DNA of 64,000 nucleotides from Membranipora membranacea. Lineage: Eukaryota; Bryozoa; Gymnolaemata; Cheilostomatida; Membraniporidae. Below the pieces are notes generated by a model that worked only from the letters and a program-made list of their open reading frames with translations, ran no database searches and had not been told where the DNA came from. This document shows, piece by piece, positions 53,945-64,000 of the stretch. Location: positions 16,924,948 through 16,988,947 of the forward strand of contig OU612071.1 of NCBI GenBank assembly GCA_914767715.1, in the 5' to 3' direction. The translations under genes and the position numbers were made by a program. Positions within the stretch are counted from its first letter, which is position 1, and the number at the start of each line of letters is the position of its first letter.

Positions 53945-56261
53945 CTCAACAGTTTGACTTGTCCTTTACACCTCTGTCAAGTGGTCTATTAGTCTTAGTG
54001 AATATAAATTGGAGTAAATAGGAAGAGTTAACCATTTGCATCTTTTGGGATCTAAAGAATTACAAATGAATAGACTGTCATATTAAATGTCAACTGTTGA
54101 TGTTTGCCAGAGACAGTATACAGTACATCACCTACAATAGCATACCAAAATGATGGGGAAGAGAGGGGGGGGGGGGTCATTGTCATTGCACGATGGAGTT
54201 GATGGACAATGCTGTTGACTTTGCTTAATCAATTTATTAAAAACTGCTAAGACAACATGGTTGTTAAAAAAACACATTGTAGGGCCTAACCAGAGGATCC
54301 AAGACACAGATTCCATTCTTAAATCGTGATCTCAGAACACGTAATTGAATATATATCTAAGCAAGTCTCATACTTTTGGGGGACGAAAATCCAGGCCTAT
54401 GACCTAGTTGTCTCGAAAGCCTTGGCCCAAGGTTATGAATCCCATTTCAAACCTTGAAATATCTCAGTACTGAAGTTTGCTTGGAAGTCAAGTGCCAAGG
54501 TGGTCCAGGCCTCTCAACAACAGATAACCATGGAACTGATCACTGATTTAGAAAGCTATTCATTTTCTTACAAAAACAGACATGATTGTAGCACTGCACT
54601 GATATTCTACACGGATTATAGGTTATAAATCAGTTCCAAAAATACAACATGACCAGTCATTGGCCACTCTGAATGAAGGCTAGCAAGGGCATCCACTTCG
54701 GATTAGAAGGCAGTGACTGCTTTTTGATGGCCAAACACATGGCACGCAAGCTGTCTTGGGATGTGAGGCTGTCCTGATAAAAGTGGTGTCAACTAATTGA
54801 ATACCAAAGCGAACTTGAAGCGGGAAAAGCCTAAAACTAGTATCAATGCATCTTTTTGTGTCAACAATAACGTTTGGTCCATGTCCTTGATCATGGATAG
54901 AACCAGCCTGTCTTGACAAGCTTGCTGGTGGGGTAGGGGGGACAAAGCTCGTCGCCTCTTGCATCGAACTGTTGAGAAGAGAGCTGTGTGATCCTCTATT
55001 AAATCCTTATATAAATTGGATCTCCAGCTGTGACTTAAAGAAACCTATTTAGTCATTGTCCGTTGATCAAAAACATAAACTAATTTTGACAGCGATGTGA
55101 ATACTAGGGGATCAATTGGTTATTCCTCTCTGTGGTGTTGGAAGGATATCGCGCGATTATCAGGTATTGCGGCGGCAAGCTACCCAGCATCACAAATCAC
55201 CTCTCCGCCAACACAGGGAGAACAACATTTTCTTAGATCATTGGTATGAGCACAGGTCACACGCTAGTTTGTAACTCTAGATGCCCACTATCTGTGGAGT
55301 AGTCAGACTAGCTAACTGCACACATCATATCTGGAGCACTACACTGAGTACAACCTAAGGTATACCTGCCTCCAGATACTACTCAGACTATTGAGTACTA
55401 TTAAGTGCTGCGCTATCCTCTTGGGTAGGTACTACGCCATCAATATCTGGGAAGAATCCTCTGGTTGTAACCTTTCATGGTAAGTGAACTACTAAATACT
55501 GCTAGGAGTCTATCGTAAGTTTAACTGTTCATGGCTGCCCATCCTGGTTCAGTAGGAACTCTTGGGATCTTTACACTATCTTTTCAATAGCTTAACTAAA
55601 CAAGCCTCCCCAGCCCAACCAAGCCAGCCAGTTTTAAGACGCTGTATCATCCAAATGGATTGAGTGAGTACTTTAAACAACACGGCATACATGGGTTGGT
55701 GGTCTGAGGATAGGCTAAGGAGTGTGGCATATGATGAGACGGTCACCCCTACCCATAGAAGAAAATTACGATGGTCATGACGGGCTCAGATTCATTTCTC
55801 TTCTCTGCATTCTTCATTATAATATCCCATCCTCATCATCACACATTACAAACCTGTACTCCTCTCATAGGCCATATACAAGCGTTGTCAGATCTTCAGA
55901 CTGTGTGCTGGCTGGTCTGGTCCTTATTTGACACAAGCAGTACAGGCGTAGAGTGTTCAGGGGAGAGGTAAACAAAACATGTAATCGCTCAAAATAATTT
56001 GCATCTAGAGTGGATTTCCCCACTTCCCTGTCATTGTCTGGCCCGAGTTTTGCAATGCTGCATTGAATATTTTCCGAGACCGAATCATAGATCCCCGTGT
56101 GATGTGAGCATAGTAGTTAGGCAATATTGGCAAGCCCCGCCCAATTTCAACTACCACCGTTATTAATACGATCGTGTAGTTCCAATATGAATCCGATATT
56201 ATACACCTAAATTCAATCAGTCTAGTTTTGAGATATATAGCTAAAATCCTAATCACTGAAT
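53945..56261. other. No supported gene
   Basis: Minus frame 54680-54964 and plus frames 55722-55971 are open for 66-94 codons, but no domain or consistent splice context was found. This stretch could contain unrecognised first exons of the ROCO-caspase gene. Confidence 0.4.
54150..54178. repeat. Poly-G run
   Basis: GAGAGAGGGG followed by a run of about 13 G, a likely slippage site. Confidence 0.8.
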
Positions 56262-56727
56262 CGGGTTCACTATAATGCGGAAATCCGTGATCATGCAAAT
56301 TCACGTGCGTGTTGCGGAAATTTAGTGCATATTTCCGCATTTTAGTCAATCCTGTGTGGGATTGACTAAAATGCGGAAATCACATTGTGACCTACTTGTG
56401 ACCTTGAAAAGCATATTTCCGCATTTTAGTCAAAATTGACTAAAATGCGGAAATTTCAAATTTAGCTTTTTTACCACTGAATGTGGCCTGTAAGAAAAAA
56501 ATTGATAAGTGTTCTATGAAACCATCTCATAGGCTATGTGATGGGCAATCTGGGTTAGATAATGTGTTTTAGTACAGCTGTAGCACTATTTATGTAAAGC
56601 GGAATTCCCAGTGAAAACTTCAGTGAATTATGTACATGAATATACAGGAGAAGATAACTCTAATATGATTATAGTTACTATTTCTGAAATGCAGATTTTG
56701 ATAGAGGCAAGTTTTATTGAGGAGAAA
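56262..56727. repeat. GCGGAAAT palindrome repeat, left copy
   Basis: Begins CGGGTTCACTATAATGCGGA. It contains five or more alternating copies of ATGCGGAAAT / ATTTCCGCAT as inverted pairs. It shares about 470 bp with 60830-61325 in the same orientation, ending TTTTATTGAGGAGAAA. It is probably a non-autonomous DNA element. Confidence 0.8.
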
Positions 56728-56874
56728 ATTCAGTGGTGTTGTGGTACTTACTTACTTGGTACTTGAAGGTTAATCGCCAACTTCTGTGAGAAGGTTGTGG
56801 CAATATGTCATATCGTCTGTCCGTCTCCGTTCCGGGTCTGCAACGTAGGGTCGGTAGATCGATCGCCATCAACC

Positions 56875-58881
56875 TTAGCCTGCCACTGGGGGTCCCTCGA
56901 GGAGGGTGCTGCCGATCGGTAGGGCGTTCCACAGTTTAGCAGTGCTCACAAAGAAGCTGTTCTGGTGCAGTTTGGTATTGCAGTGAGGGATAAAATACTG
57001 CGATTGGTGTTTCCTTGACTGTCCAGCATGTGTAGGATGTGGAGAGAGGTAGTCAGTGATGTTAACAGCAACCTTGTTGTAGTGCATAGCGCGGAAGATG
57101 CCGAGCCTTCTTCTCTTCCTCCGGTCTTTGAGTGTGTCCCACTCCAGGTCCGCCAGAAGTTTTGTAGTGCTGGTGGTGTGATCAGTTCTTCTGACATTGG
57201 ACACCATCCGGGCTGCTCTTCTTTGGACTGCTTCAATGGAGTTTATCTGAGTATTGGTCAGAGCTCCATCCCACACCGTGCTCGAGTACTCAATGACGGG
57301 TCGTACCAGATATTTGTAGGCCCGACTTCTCAAGTCCGGGAGCGACGGGGGGATAGTTCTGCTGACATAGCCAAGTCTACCCGATGCTTCACTGGTGATA
57401 AACGTACTGTTTTCATTCCATCTCAGTGTGTTTTCCAACTTGATTCCTAGGTATTTCACTCCGGTAGCTTTTGGCATGTCAATGTTGTGCAGGGTGAAGG
57501 TATTGTTCACACCTCGCTCTCGTTTTTGGCTGAACTTGATGTGCTCGCACTTGAGAGCATTGAATTTCATTTTCCATTCTTTCTCCCAAGTCTCTAGTGT
57601 GTGGAGGTCTTCTTGGAGTTTATCTCGATTGTCAGCAGTATTATAGATGACAGTGTCATCCGCAAATAGTCTGACATTGGACCTGACAGAGTCAGGGAGG
57701 TCATTGATGAAGATGGTGAAGAGTAGGGGCCCAATGACTGAGCCTTGGGGAACTCCTGATGTTACTTTACAGGGAGTGGAAGGAAAGCCATCCACAACCA
57801 CGACTTGGGTTCTCTTTGAAAGGAAGTCCTCAATCCATCTGGTGGCTTGATTATTGACTCCGATGTTTTTTAGCTTGTGGACAAGTTTGACATGGTCAAC
57901 CTTGTCGAAAGCTTTCGCGAAGTCCAAGAAGCAAGCATCAACTTCTTTCCCTTGGTCCATGAGTGCCGAGATATCTGCCAAAAGCTCTCCGAGCTGCGAC
58001 TCACAACATCGTTTCGGTCGAAATCCATGATGTTTTGGTGTCAGTTTCTCTGTAGTCTCCAGGTGGTGTGCTACTTGGCTAGTGATGATATGCTCAAGTA
58101 GTTTGCTCGCGACACAGGTGAGGCTAATGGGTCGGTAGTTAGAAGGCTGGTATTCATCTCCTTTTTTGAAGACTGGACAGACTCGTGCTTTCCTCCAGTC
58201 GGATGGTATCGTTGAGGTGTCCAGGGATCTCTGAAAGAGATGGGTTAAAGGTCCTGCTTATACTGGTGCCAACTGCTTTAATAGTCTAGGGCTGAGGTCA
58301 TCAGGTCCTGTGGCCTTGTAGGGATTGAGTTTCTTCAGTAAAGCTAGGACTCCATTTTCAGAGATTTTTATCTTTGACATGTCATTGGAGCCAGCGGTGT
58401 TTACAGGCTCTGATGGGGAGACAGGGTTGAAGACAGAGTGAAACTGTTTATTTAGTGCCTCTGCCTTTTCTGTAGGGTCTGTAATTAGTTTCGAGTTGAC
58501 TCGCAATGTGCCAACTCCAGAGTTGTCTGATCTTTTCTGTTTGACGTAAGCCCAGAATTTCTTGTTTGTCTTGCTGCTATCATTTTCTTCTGCTGTCAAG
58601 ATGTTTTCCACGAACTTGTTGTGTTCCTTGCGAAACTCTCTCTGAACTTCTTTTCTGACATCATTGTATCTCTTCTCAAGTTGTTGTCCTCCATTTTTCC
58701 TCGTTCTTCTATGCAGTCGTTTTTTGAGTTTGATCTTCTGCTCCAGGATAGGGCTGACCCACGGTTTTCGATTGTGTTTCTTTGTTGTCTTGGTAGGGAT
58801 GAATTTCTTAGCTCCCTCATGGATGGTGTTCTTGAGGTGCGTCCACATCTTTTCAACTGGTTGTCGGCTAGTTGTGAGCTT
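56875..58881 (-). CDS. LINE ORF part 2: reverse transcriptase
   Basis: In the same frame as part 1. RT motifs include NPYKATGPDDLSPRLLK, NYRPISLTCVASKLLE (after the TAA at 58258-58260), CFLDFAKAFDKVDH, SGVPQGSVIGPLLFTIFIND and the catalytic RLFADDTVIYN. The C-terminal thumb and connection region ends near AKLWNALPIG. Only the internal TAA breaks the RT. Confidence 0.8.
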
Positions 58882-60246
58882 TTATAGTGTTGGTGTAACA
58901 TGTTTCAATAGTCCATCCCAATCAGCGCGTTTGTACAGCCAGATGGTCCTTGGGGCCTGTTTTCTCCTGTTTGCCCGGAGTGACAGTTCTGTGTAGCAGA
59001 TGTGGTGATCGCTGATGCCTGGTAAGATTTTGGTTCTGTTGACTCGTTCTGGTATATTCGTCATGATTAGATCCAGTGTGTTGTTGATCCTTGTGGGTTC
59101 TTTAACAAGCTGTGTCAGACCTGCAGTGTCTAGTAGCTCTTTGAATTCCTGATGGTTTGATTGTTGAGGGCAATTTGGTTTGAGTTGCATGGCAGTCCAG
59201 TCCAAGCCTGGTAGGTTGAAGTCACCTGCGATGATGATGTTTTTATGGTTGTCTGCTAAAATATTATCAACAGAGTTTCGTAACTGAGGGATGGTTGTTT
59301 TGTCTGCTACATTGGGTCTATAGCAAGCTCCTATGTAGAGATGTTGTTGTCCAGTCAGAATAGCCTTGACCCAGATGAATTCTGCGCCTTGGCTTTTCTC
59401 GTCAACCTCTGTAGAGCTGATGGTGTTGTGGACAGCAATGAGAACTCCACCACCACCTCCAGCTGGGCGGTCTCTTCTTAACACGCTGTAGTCACCGAGT
59501 TCAAGCTCAGCTGTGTAGATCTCTGGTTTCAGCCATGTCTCTGTCGCTATTATGATGCCTGGTTCTGAGCACTCTATCATGTTTTTCCAGGCTCCGAGTT
59601 TGGAAAGTAGCGACTGGCAATTTACATTGATGAGTCTCAGTGGTTTGTCTTTTTGTCTGGTTTTTCGCTTCGATTTGGGAGATGACTCATGTTTAGGCAT
59701 AGCATTATCATCTAGAGAATCTATACTGGTCTGAGAGTCACTCGACAAATCTTCATTAGTGGTACTGTATTTGTTTATGTTTGTCACTGAGCAGTTGAAG
59801 GCAATACGGCTGTAGTTGATGGAATTACAGTTCAGACATGCCCAGGCAACGCTACTGTTGTCAAGTCTTGAATATTCATTTGAGTTGATGTTTTGGCATG
59901 AAATGTGGAACCATGTTGAGCAGTCTTCGCATAGTATACCTTTATCTTCCCATGTGACAGGATGGTGACAAGCTCCACAGAGATAGAGGCTGCTGATTTC
60001 AATGGGCTCCTCCTGGTTCACGGTGTCATCATGCTGCTTTCCAGTTGTCAGGTTAGATGAGCCTCTTCCGGTGTAATCCATGATCCAGTCCAGTGTTGAT
60101 TCCAATCCAGTTTGTTTCCAGTCCAGTTTGTTTCCACTCCAGTTTGTATCCAATCCAGTCCAGTCCAGGCTCCAAACTATTTCCAGTCCAGTTTGTTTCC
60201 ACTCCAGTTTGTATCCGATCCAGTCCAGGCTCCAAGCTAACTCCAA
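58882..60246 (-). CDS. LINE ORF part 1: PHD finger and APE endonuclease
   Basis: After a repetitive Trp-rich start (WKQTGLE, from the minisatellite) comes a PHD/zinc finger: CGACHHPVTWEDKGILCEDC then WFHISCQ and CLNC. The endonuclease follows: LINVNCQSLLSKLGAW, ATETWLKPE, GGGGGVLIAVHN, IAGDFNLPGLDW, DLIMTN and the catalytic GISDHHICYTEL. All expected APE residues (N, E, D-N, D, SDH) are present. The frame stops at TAA 58882-58884, then continues open in phase into the next part. Confidence 0.75.
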   Translation of the reverse strand: MELAWSLDWIGYKLEWKQTGLEIVWSLDWTGLDTNWSGNKLDWKQTGLESTLDWIMDYTGRGSSNLTTGKQHDDTVNQEEPIEISSLYLCGACHHPVTWEDKGILCEDCSTWFHISCQNINSNEYSRLDNSSVAWACLNCNSINYSRIAFNCSVTNINKYSTTNEDLSSDSQTSIDSLDDNAMPKHESSPKSKRKTRQKDKPLRLINVNCQSLLSKLGAWKNMIECSEPGIIIATETWLKPEIYTAELELGDYSVLRRDRPAGGGGGVLIAVHNTISSTEVDEKSQGAEFIWVKAILTGQQHLYIGACYRPNVADKTTIPQLRNSVDNILADNHKNIIIAGDFNLPGLDWTAMQLKPNCPQQSNHQEFKELLDTAGLTQLVKEPTRINNTLDLIMTNIPERVNRTKILPGISDHHICYTELSLRANRRKQAPRTIWLYKRADWDGLLKHVTPTL

Positions 60247-60375
60247 GCAAGGAGTTGCTCCAAGTCAAGAGTGAACAATATCTCTTTGTTATGAACAAGT
60301 ACTCTTTGTACTGAACAATAATACTCTTTGGTACTGAACAAATACTCTTTGACACTGAACAAACACTCTTTGTAA
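60080..60375. repeat. Two adjoining minisatellites at the LINE 5' end
   Basis: 60080-60250 is built from (TCCAGTTTGTTTCCAC)n-type units; 60255-60375 from ~20-bp units of ACTCTTTGTACTGAACAA type. The first is translated in the LINE frame as repeated Trp-Lys-Gln-Thr-Gly units. Confidence 0.8.
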
Positions 60376-60459
60376 AATTTGCAATGTTAAAATTTGTTTG
60401 TGTAAAGGTTAAAAGCATAAATTTGGATAAATCTTTGAATTTTCTAAGAGCACTTAAAA

Positions 60460-60530
60460 AAGGCCCCAACGGCGTTGGGGTAAGGCCAGACACCCACCCC
60501 AACGCCTTAGGGAAACGTTGGGGTGACTAT
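60460..60530. repeat. CCCCAACG hairpin cluster
   Basis: CCCCAACGGCGTTGGGG is a near-perfect palindrome. 30 nt later CCCCAACGCC pairs with CGTTGGGG. Much more GC-rich than the flanks. Confidence 0.7.
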
Positions 60531-60750
60531 TTAAACATATCCATCCAAAAAAGTCCTGTTTATGCTGACAAATTGAGAGCAAGCCCATCTTAATTTATTC
60601 AGTTCGATTGTGTTATTGTTTTGCTAAGGAACAAGAAGGCTGAATTCCTACCTTCCTATCAAGAGAACAGTTTTTTGCCAGTAATCTATGCAATACAATG
60701 GGTGGTCAATTCAGCAGCCCTACATTCAATTGAGAAAATGCAGCTCCTTT

Positions 60751-60796
60751 AGTATTGTTTGGTAACAACGATTGTTACCAAACAATACTAAATGTT
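60751..60796. repeat. 20-bp-arm perfect palindrome
   Basis: TTTAGTATTGTTTGGTAACA, a 5-nt spacer, then its exact complement. Confidence 0.85.
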
Positions 60797-60829
60797 AAAC
60801 AGCATTTGGAACACACACTAAACATAGTA

Positions 60830-61325
60830 CGGGTTCACTAAAATGCGGAAATCCGTGATCACGCAAATTCACGTGCGTGTTGCGGAAATTTAGTGCGTAT
60901 TTCCGCATTTTAGTAAATCCTGTGTGGGATTGACTAAAATGCGGAAATCACATTGTGACCTACTTGTGACCTTGAAATGCATATTTCCGCATTTTAGTCA
61001 AAATTGACTAAAATGCGGAAATTTCAAATTTAGCTTTTTTACCACTGAATGTGGCCTGTAAGAAAAAAAAATTGATATGTGTTCTATGAAACCATCTCAT
61101 AGGCTACGTGTATGGGCAATCTGGGTTAGAAATAATGTGTTGTAGTACAGCTGTAGCACTATTATGTAAAGCGGAATTCCCAGTGAAATCTTCAGTGAAA
61201 TATGTACATGAATATACTGGAGAAGATAACTGTAATATGATGATATTATGTCAAACAAAATCCCCATACTAGTTACTTTTTCTGAAATGCAGATTTTGAT
61301 AGAGGCAAGTTTTATTGAGGAGAAA
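60830..61325. repeat. GCGGAAAT palindrome repeat, right copy
   Basis: Direct copy of 56262-56727, with a few substitutions and a ~30-bp insertion near 61235. It lies about 500 bp beyond the 5' end of the LINE. Confidence 0.8.
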
Positions 61326-63280
61326 TGCTTTTATGGGCATATTATACATTGAGAGTGAAGATATAGGCCACTAATATACATTGAGAGTGAAGCCATATAA
61401 TAATGCAATTAGCAACCCGGGTGTTTACAAGTGGTGACGTGGGGTTATTATCATGGTGGTAGCAAAAAATTCATCGGAGAACATAGGAAAACATCTGTGA
61501 AAACATGTAGATCAGTCTATTGGTGATCAAGTCCTTCATAGCAGAACCGTATACAGTAGAGCATAGCCACCCACTTTGACACCAAAGACCATTTTCCGGG
61601 AAAGGCAAGGTGGTCCTTGTCACAACAATTCATAAGAGTGTTTTTGGTTTTTTCATTCAGCTCTATTGAAGTGCAAATGAACTAATTATAACTTATAATA
61701 TCTAAGCACATAGTCAAGATTGCGTGATGAGACTGAGTAATTATACTTTTTATTTTTATAAGCCACACAATAATCATGTTGATCAGCCTGAATAAAAGCA
61801 CAAGTGAGTCCAACAATGTAGTTGGTAGATATTTAAAAAACAATTCATTGTTTCAGGTATTGATAGTGTAGATGCGTAGTTTATAAGCATACATACATCT
61901 ATAACTTTGTATTTAGCAAGATTAAACCTTGATTCACTTTGGTGTTTATGAAATAAAACTGACCTACATTAGATGAGTTGAATTTTGGCAGAAGGAAAAG
62001 TTTGACATTTCACAATCTGAAATTTATCGATAGACTACATTTACTTTGAAAAGCTCTCTATCATTTCTACGAAGGTACCAGCTAGTACCAGCTTGATGGC
62101 TGTGTCTTTCGGCTCGAAGACACAATTCATGTAGATTGGAGAGGCTGTTGTGACCTTCTGCACAAGATGGACTAGAATCTATCGATCATGAGGCAGCTTC
62201 AGTCCATAGCAAGTTATTCTCAGTTATTCTCATCAATCACAGAACTCGGTAGATGCATCCCTAGAAGAAAAGATAAAAATGCCAACTTTCAGCTGAGCAG
62301 ATCGGGGGCAACTTAAGGACGTCTTATCATCGGTTGTCCTTAAGTTACATGTTACATGTCAAAGAGAGAACAACTCTATGATTTGTCTCAATTTGAAGTG
62401 AAAAAAGACACCCCTCCTCCCTGCCGAAAAGGAGACTCCCTGATGAGACAGAAACAAACAGACCGCAGCTTCTTCCCTAATGATATTGAAAATGCTTTGA
62501 CCACCCCCTAGCTAAAAGCTGATGGTTGATCATTGTGCGGGTCTCTAAAGGTCTAATGTTTCAGAATTTATTTCATATCTATCACCTACAACTAGGGCAT
62601 ATGCCTCCAATCGGACAAATTATCCTGTCACAGTATCATATGACATAAGGTTATGCTTTAGATACACACAGACCATCCTTGGTGTTAAATCTAACTGCTA
62701 ACTGCACGGTAGGTAAGTCTTTTGGACAAGAGCGATCAACTTCTAGCATGTCATGGCAAGATTGGCAGTCTATTCTCAAGATCAGCTTCCAATATTGGAA
62801 CTGTTTGTTTGACATGCTAGCTTCCTAGTCACTTTTGGTCCCGCACCACATGTATCTCTTCACACCCAGTTGTGAGATGCCTAGCGATTTTGGAGGTATT
62901 GAAACATGTTTTTTATGCACATTATACTCATCAAGCCCAAGGGTCTCGCAGTTATAAAATTGAAATTAGGACAGATTATTTGTAAAATAATATTTGCTGC
63001 CGCAGGCCTGTATAATGCAAGTCCCTGACCGGCAGTAGTATGACGAAAAATTATCAGATAAATTTGAAAGTGGGATTCTGAAGTATTGAGCAATGATGTG
63101 GTTTGATTCAACATATGTCTCTATATATATATATATATATATATATCACTGACCTTATTGTACACAGTTCTTCACCAACATGCTGCATAACATCAGTATA
63201 CTAATACTGCAAACCTGAGCAAGGAGTCTGGAAATCATCTGAAATAAAAAAAATGAAATATAAAATTTGTTGGGACGGTG
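61326..63280. other. No supported gene
   Basis: AT-rich sequence without convincing ORFs. Small features are the inverted pair AACTTAAGGAC / GTCCTTAAGTT around 62309-62347 and an (AT)n run at 63122-63147. Confidence 0.5.
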
Positions 63281-63283
63281 AAA

Positions 63284-63530
63284 TCAATGAACTCCCTCTT
63301 CAGGGAGTTCATTGGTGAAATGGTGCAATCGGTAAGCGCGCTTGTTATTCACTGCCAGGCGATTGGTGCCGCAGGATTTGTGAGTTCAAATCCCGTTGGG
63401 GGAGCTTTCAAGATTGATTGTTCCAGCCCCCAGCACCCATCGGGTGTATACCTCTTCTATAAAATGGGGAACCATTGTTACTGCCTGTTAAACACATTAG
63501 TGGTTTGTTTACTCCAACCCTAGAATGTAA
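63284..63530 (+). repeat. tRNA-derived SINE-like element
   Basis: A-box-like AATGGTGCAATCGGTAAGCG and B box GAGTTCAAATCCCGTTG lie about 60 nt apart, with no tRNA cloverleaf. A non-tRNA body follows. A perfect 12-bp hairpin, AATGAACTCCCT-CTTC-AGGGAGTTCATT, immediately precedes it. Confidence 0.5.
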
Positions 63531-64000
63531 GGAAGTGTAATTTTGTGGCAGCAGGGAGGGTACATGTGATATGGAATTTCTACAGATAGTCTGTTACGTT
63601 ACTCAAAACAAATTTTCACCCCATGCAATCGGTACTGCTGAAGCTGGATTTTTAGTCACATTGAAGAGAATTTCTAGCCCCTTACTTCTTAGGGGTGTAT
63701 ATCCTCTCTACCCAAGAGCACAAAAAAACCGTGTTTGAAGAGGATAGGTTCTTTTGAATTACCCAAGAGGAGTTTTAATACAATGGCCTTGTGGAAATTG
63801 GGGTGTGCTAACTTAAAGTCACCTCCTAACTAGCTTATTCATTTACTTCTCTTGGGTTATTTATGAAGGATGTACACAAACCAATTATGAAAACTTGAGG
63901 CATTGCGTGAAGTGACATGATGAGATTGTACTGTTTTTTTCCAGTACTGGTAGTGGAAAATTCAGTCTACCTCCAATATGATTGGATGATCTTTATGCTC

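Larger units (their letters stand above)
56728..60300 (-). mobile_element. CR1/L2-like LINE, nearly full length
   Basis: One minus-strand frame runs from 60246 to 56875 with PHD finger, APE endonuclease and reverse transcriptase. It is interrupted only by TAA at 58882-58884 and 58258-58260. The 3' end lies near 56728-56760 and shows (AAGT)n-like sequence (CCAAGTAAGTAAGTA), a LINE tail. The 5' region is a short minisatellite (60080-60375). It belongs to the Jockey/CR1/L2 group by the endonuclease plus FADD-type RT; clade placement needs a tree. Confidence 0.8.

Noticed and set aside
57028-59734. Plus-strand frames opposite the LINE
   Set aside because: Shadows of the reverse transcriptase and endonuclease frame.
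63308-63420. tRNA gene on the plus strand
   Set aside because: Box spacing and stems do not give a cloverleaf; better read as SINE.

Overview
This is AT-rich nuclear DNA from an invertebrate animal. Genes are split into many short exons with GT-AG introns, single leucine-rich-repeat exons share one phase, and the introns are full of LINE, hAT, LTR, SINE and fold-back repeats. A genuine caspase domain and a CR1/L2-type LINE point to Metazoa. The mix would suit a sponge, a cnidarian or another early-branching or lophotrochozoan invertebrate, but I cannot name the taxon. Nothing prokaryotic or organellar was seen.

Layout. (1) 1-11242, plus strand: the 3' part of a multi-exon gene for a protein with armadillo-like helices, three fibronectin type III domains and a basic, serine-rich tail. 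Its 3.1 kb intron holds the last three exons of an opposite-strand membrane-protein gene (2542-3837). Other introns hold a 136-bp tandem duplication and a 13-bp minisatellite. (2) 11243-22189: mostly gene-free, with a ~4 kb imperfect fold-back structure (12895-16870) and a ~145-165-bp purine-rich tandem repeat. (3) 22190-49639 (possibly from 53944), minus strand: the main find, a gene of at least 16 exons in which LRRs, a Roc GTPase domain, a COR domain and a complete caspase lie in one uninterrupted, phase-consistent frame of 1263 codons (5' end not reached). Its introns carry an R2-like LINE (about 28490-32420), a hAT transposon (44852-47508), an RTE-like LINE scrap, a 103-bp tandem array with tRNA-like B boxes, a tRNA-derived SINE, hairpin MITEs and minisatellites. 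(4) 49640-56200: LTR-retrotransposon debris with inverted LTR copies. (5) 56262-61325: a nearly intact CR1/L2-like LINE (PHD finger, APE endonuclease, reverse transcriptase; only two in-frame TAA stops), flanked by two direct ~470-500-bp copies of a repeat built from an inverted GCGGAAAT motif. (6) 61326-64000: no genes, a tRNA-derived SINE and small palindromes.

What stands out is the joining of a ROCO module (LRR-Roc-COR, the LRRK/MFHAS1-type GTP switch) directly to a caspase with all four expected key residues. Known animal ROCO proteins carry kinase or death domains, and caspases are normally recruited through CARD, DED or death-fold adaptors. A one-chain receptor/switch/protease would be a STAND-like cell-death or immune sensor that bypasses the adaptor. 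The fusion rests on splice-phase continuity at 15 junctions, not on transcript data.
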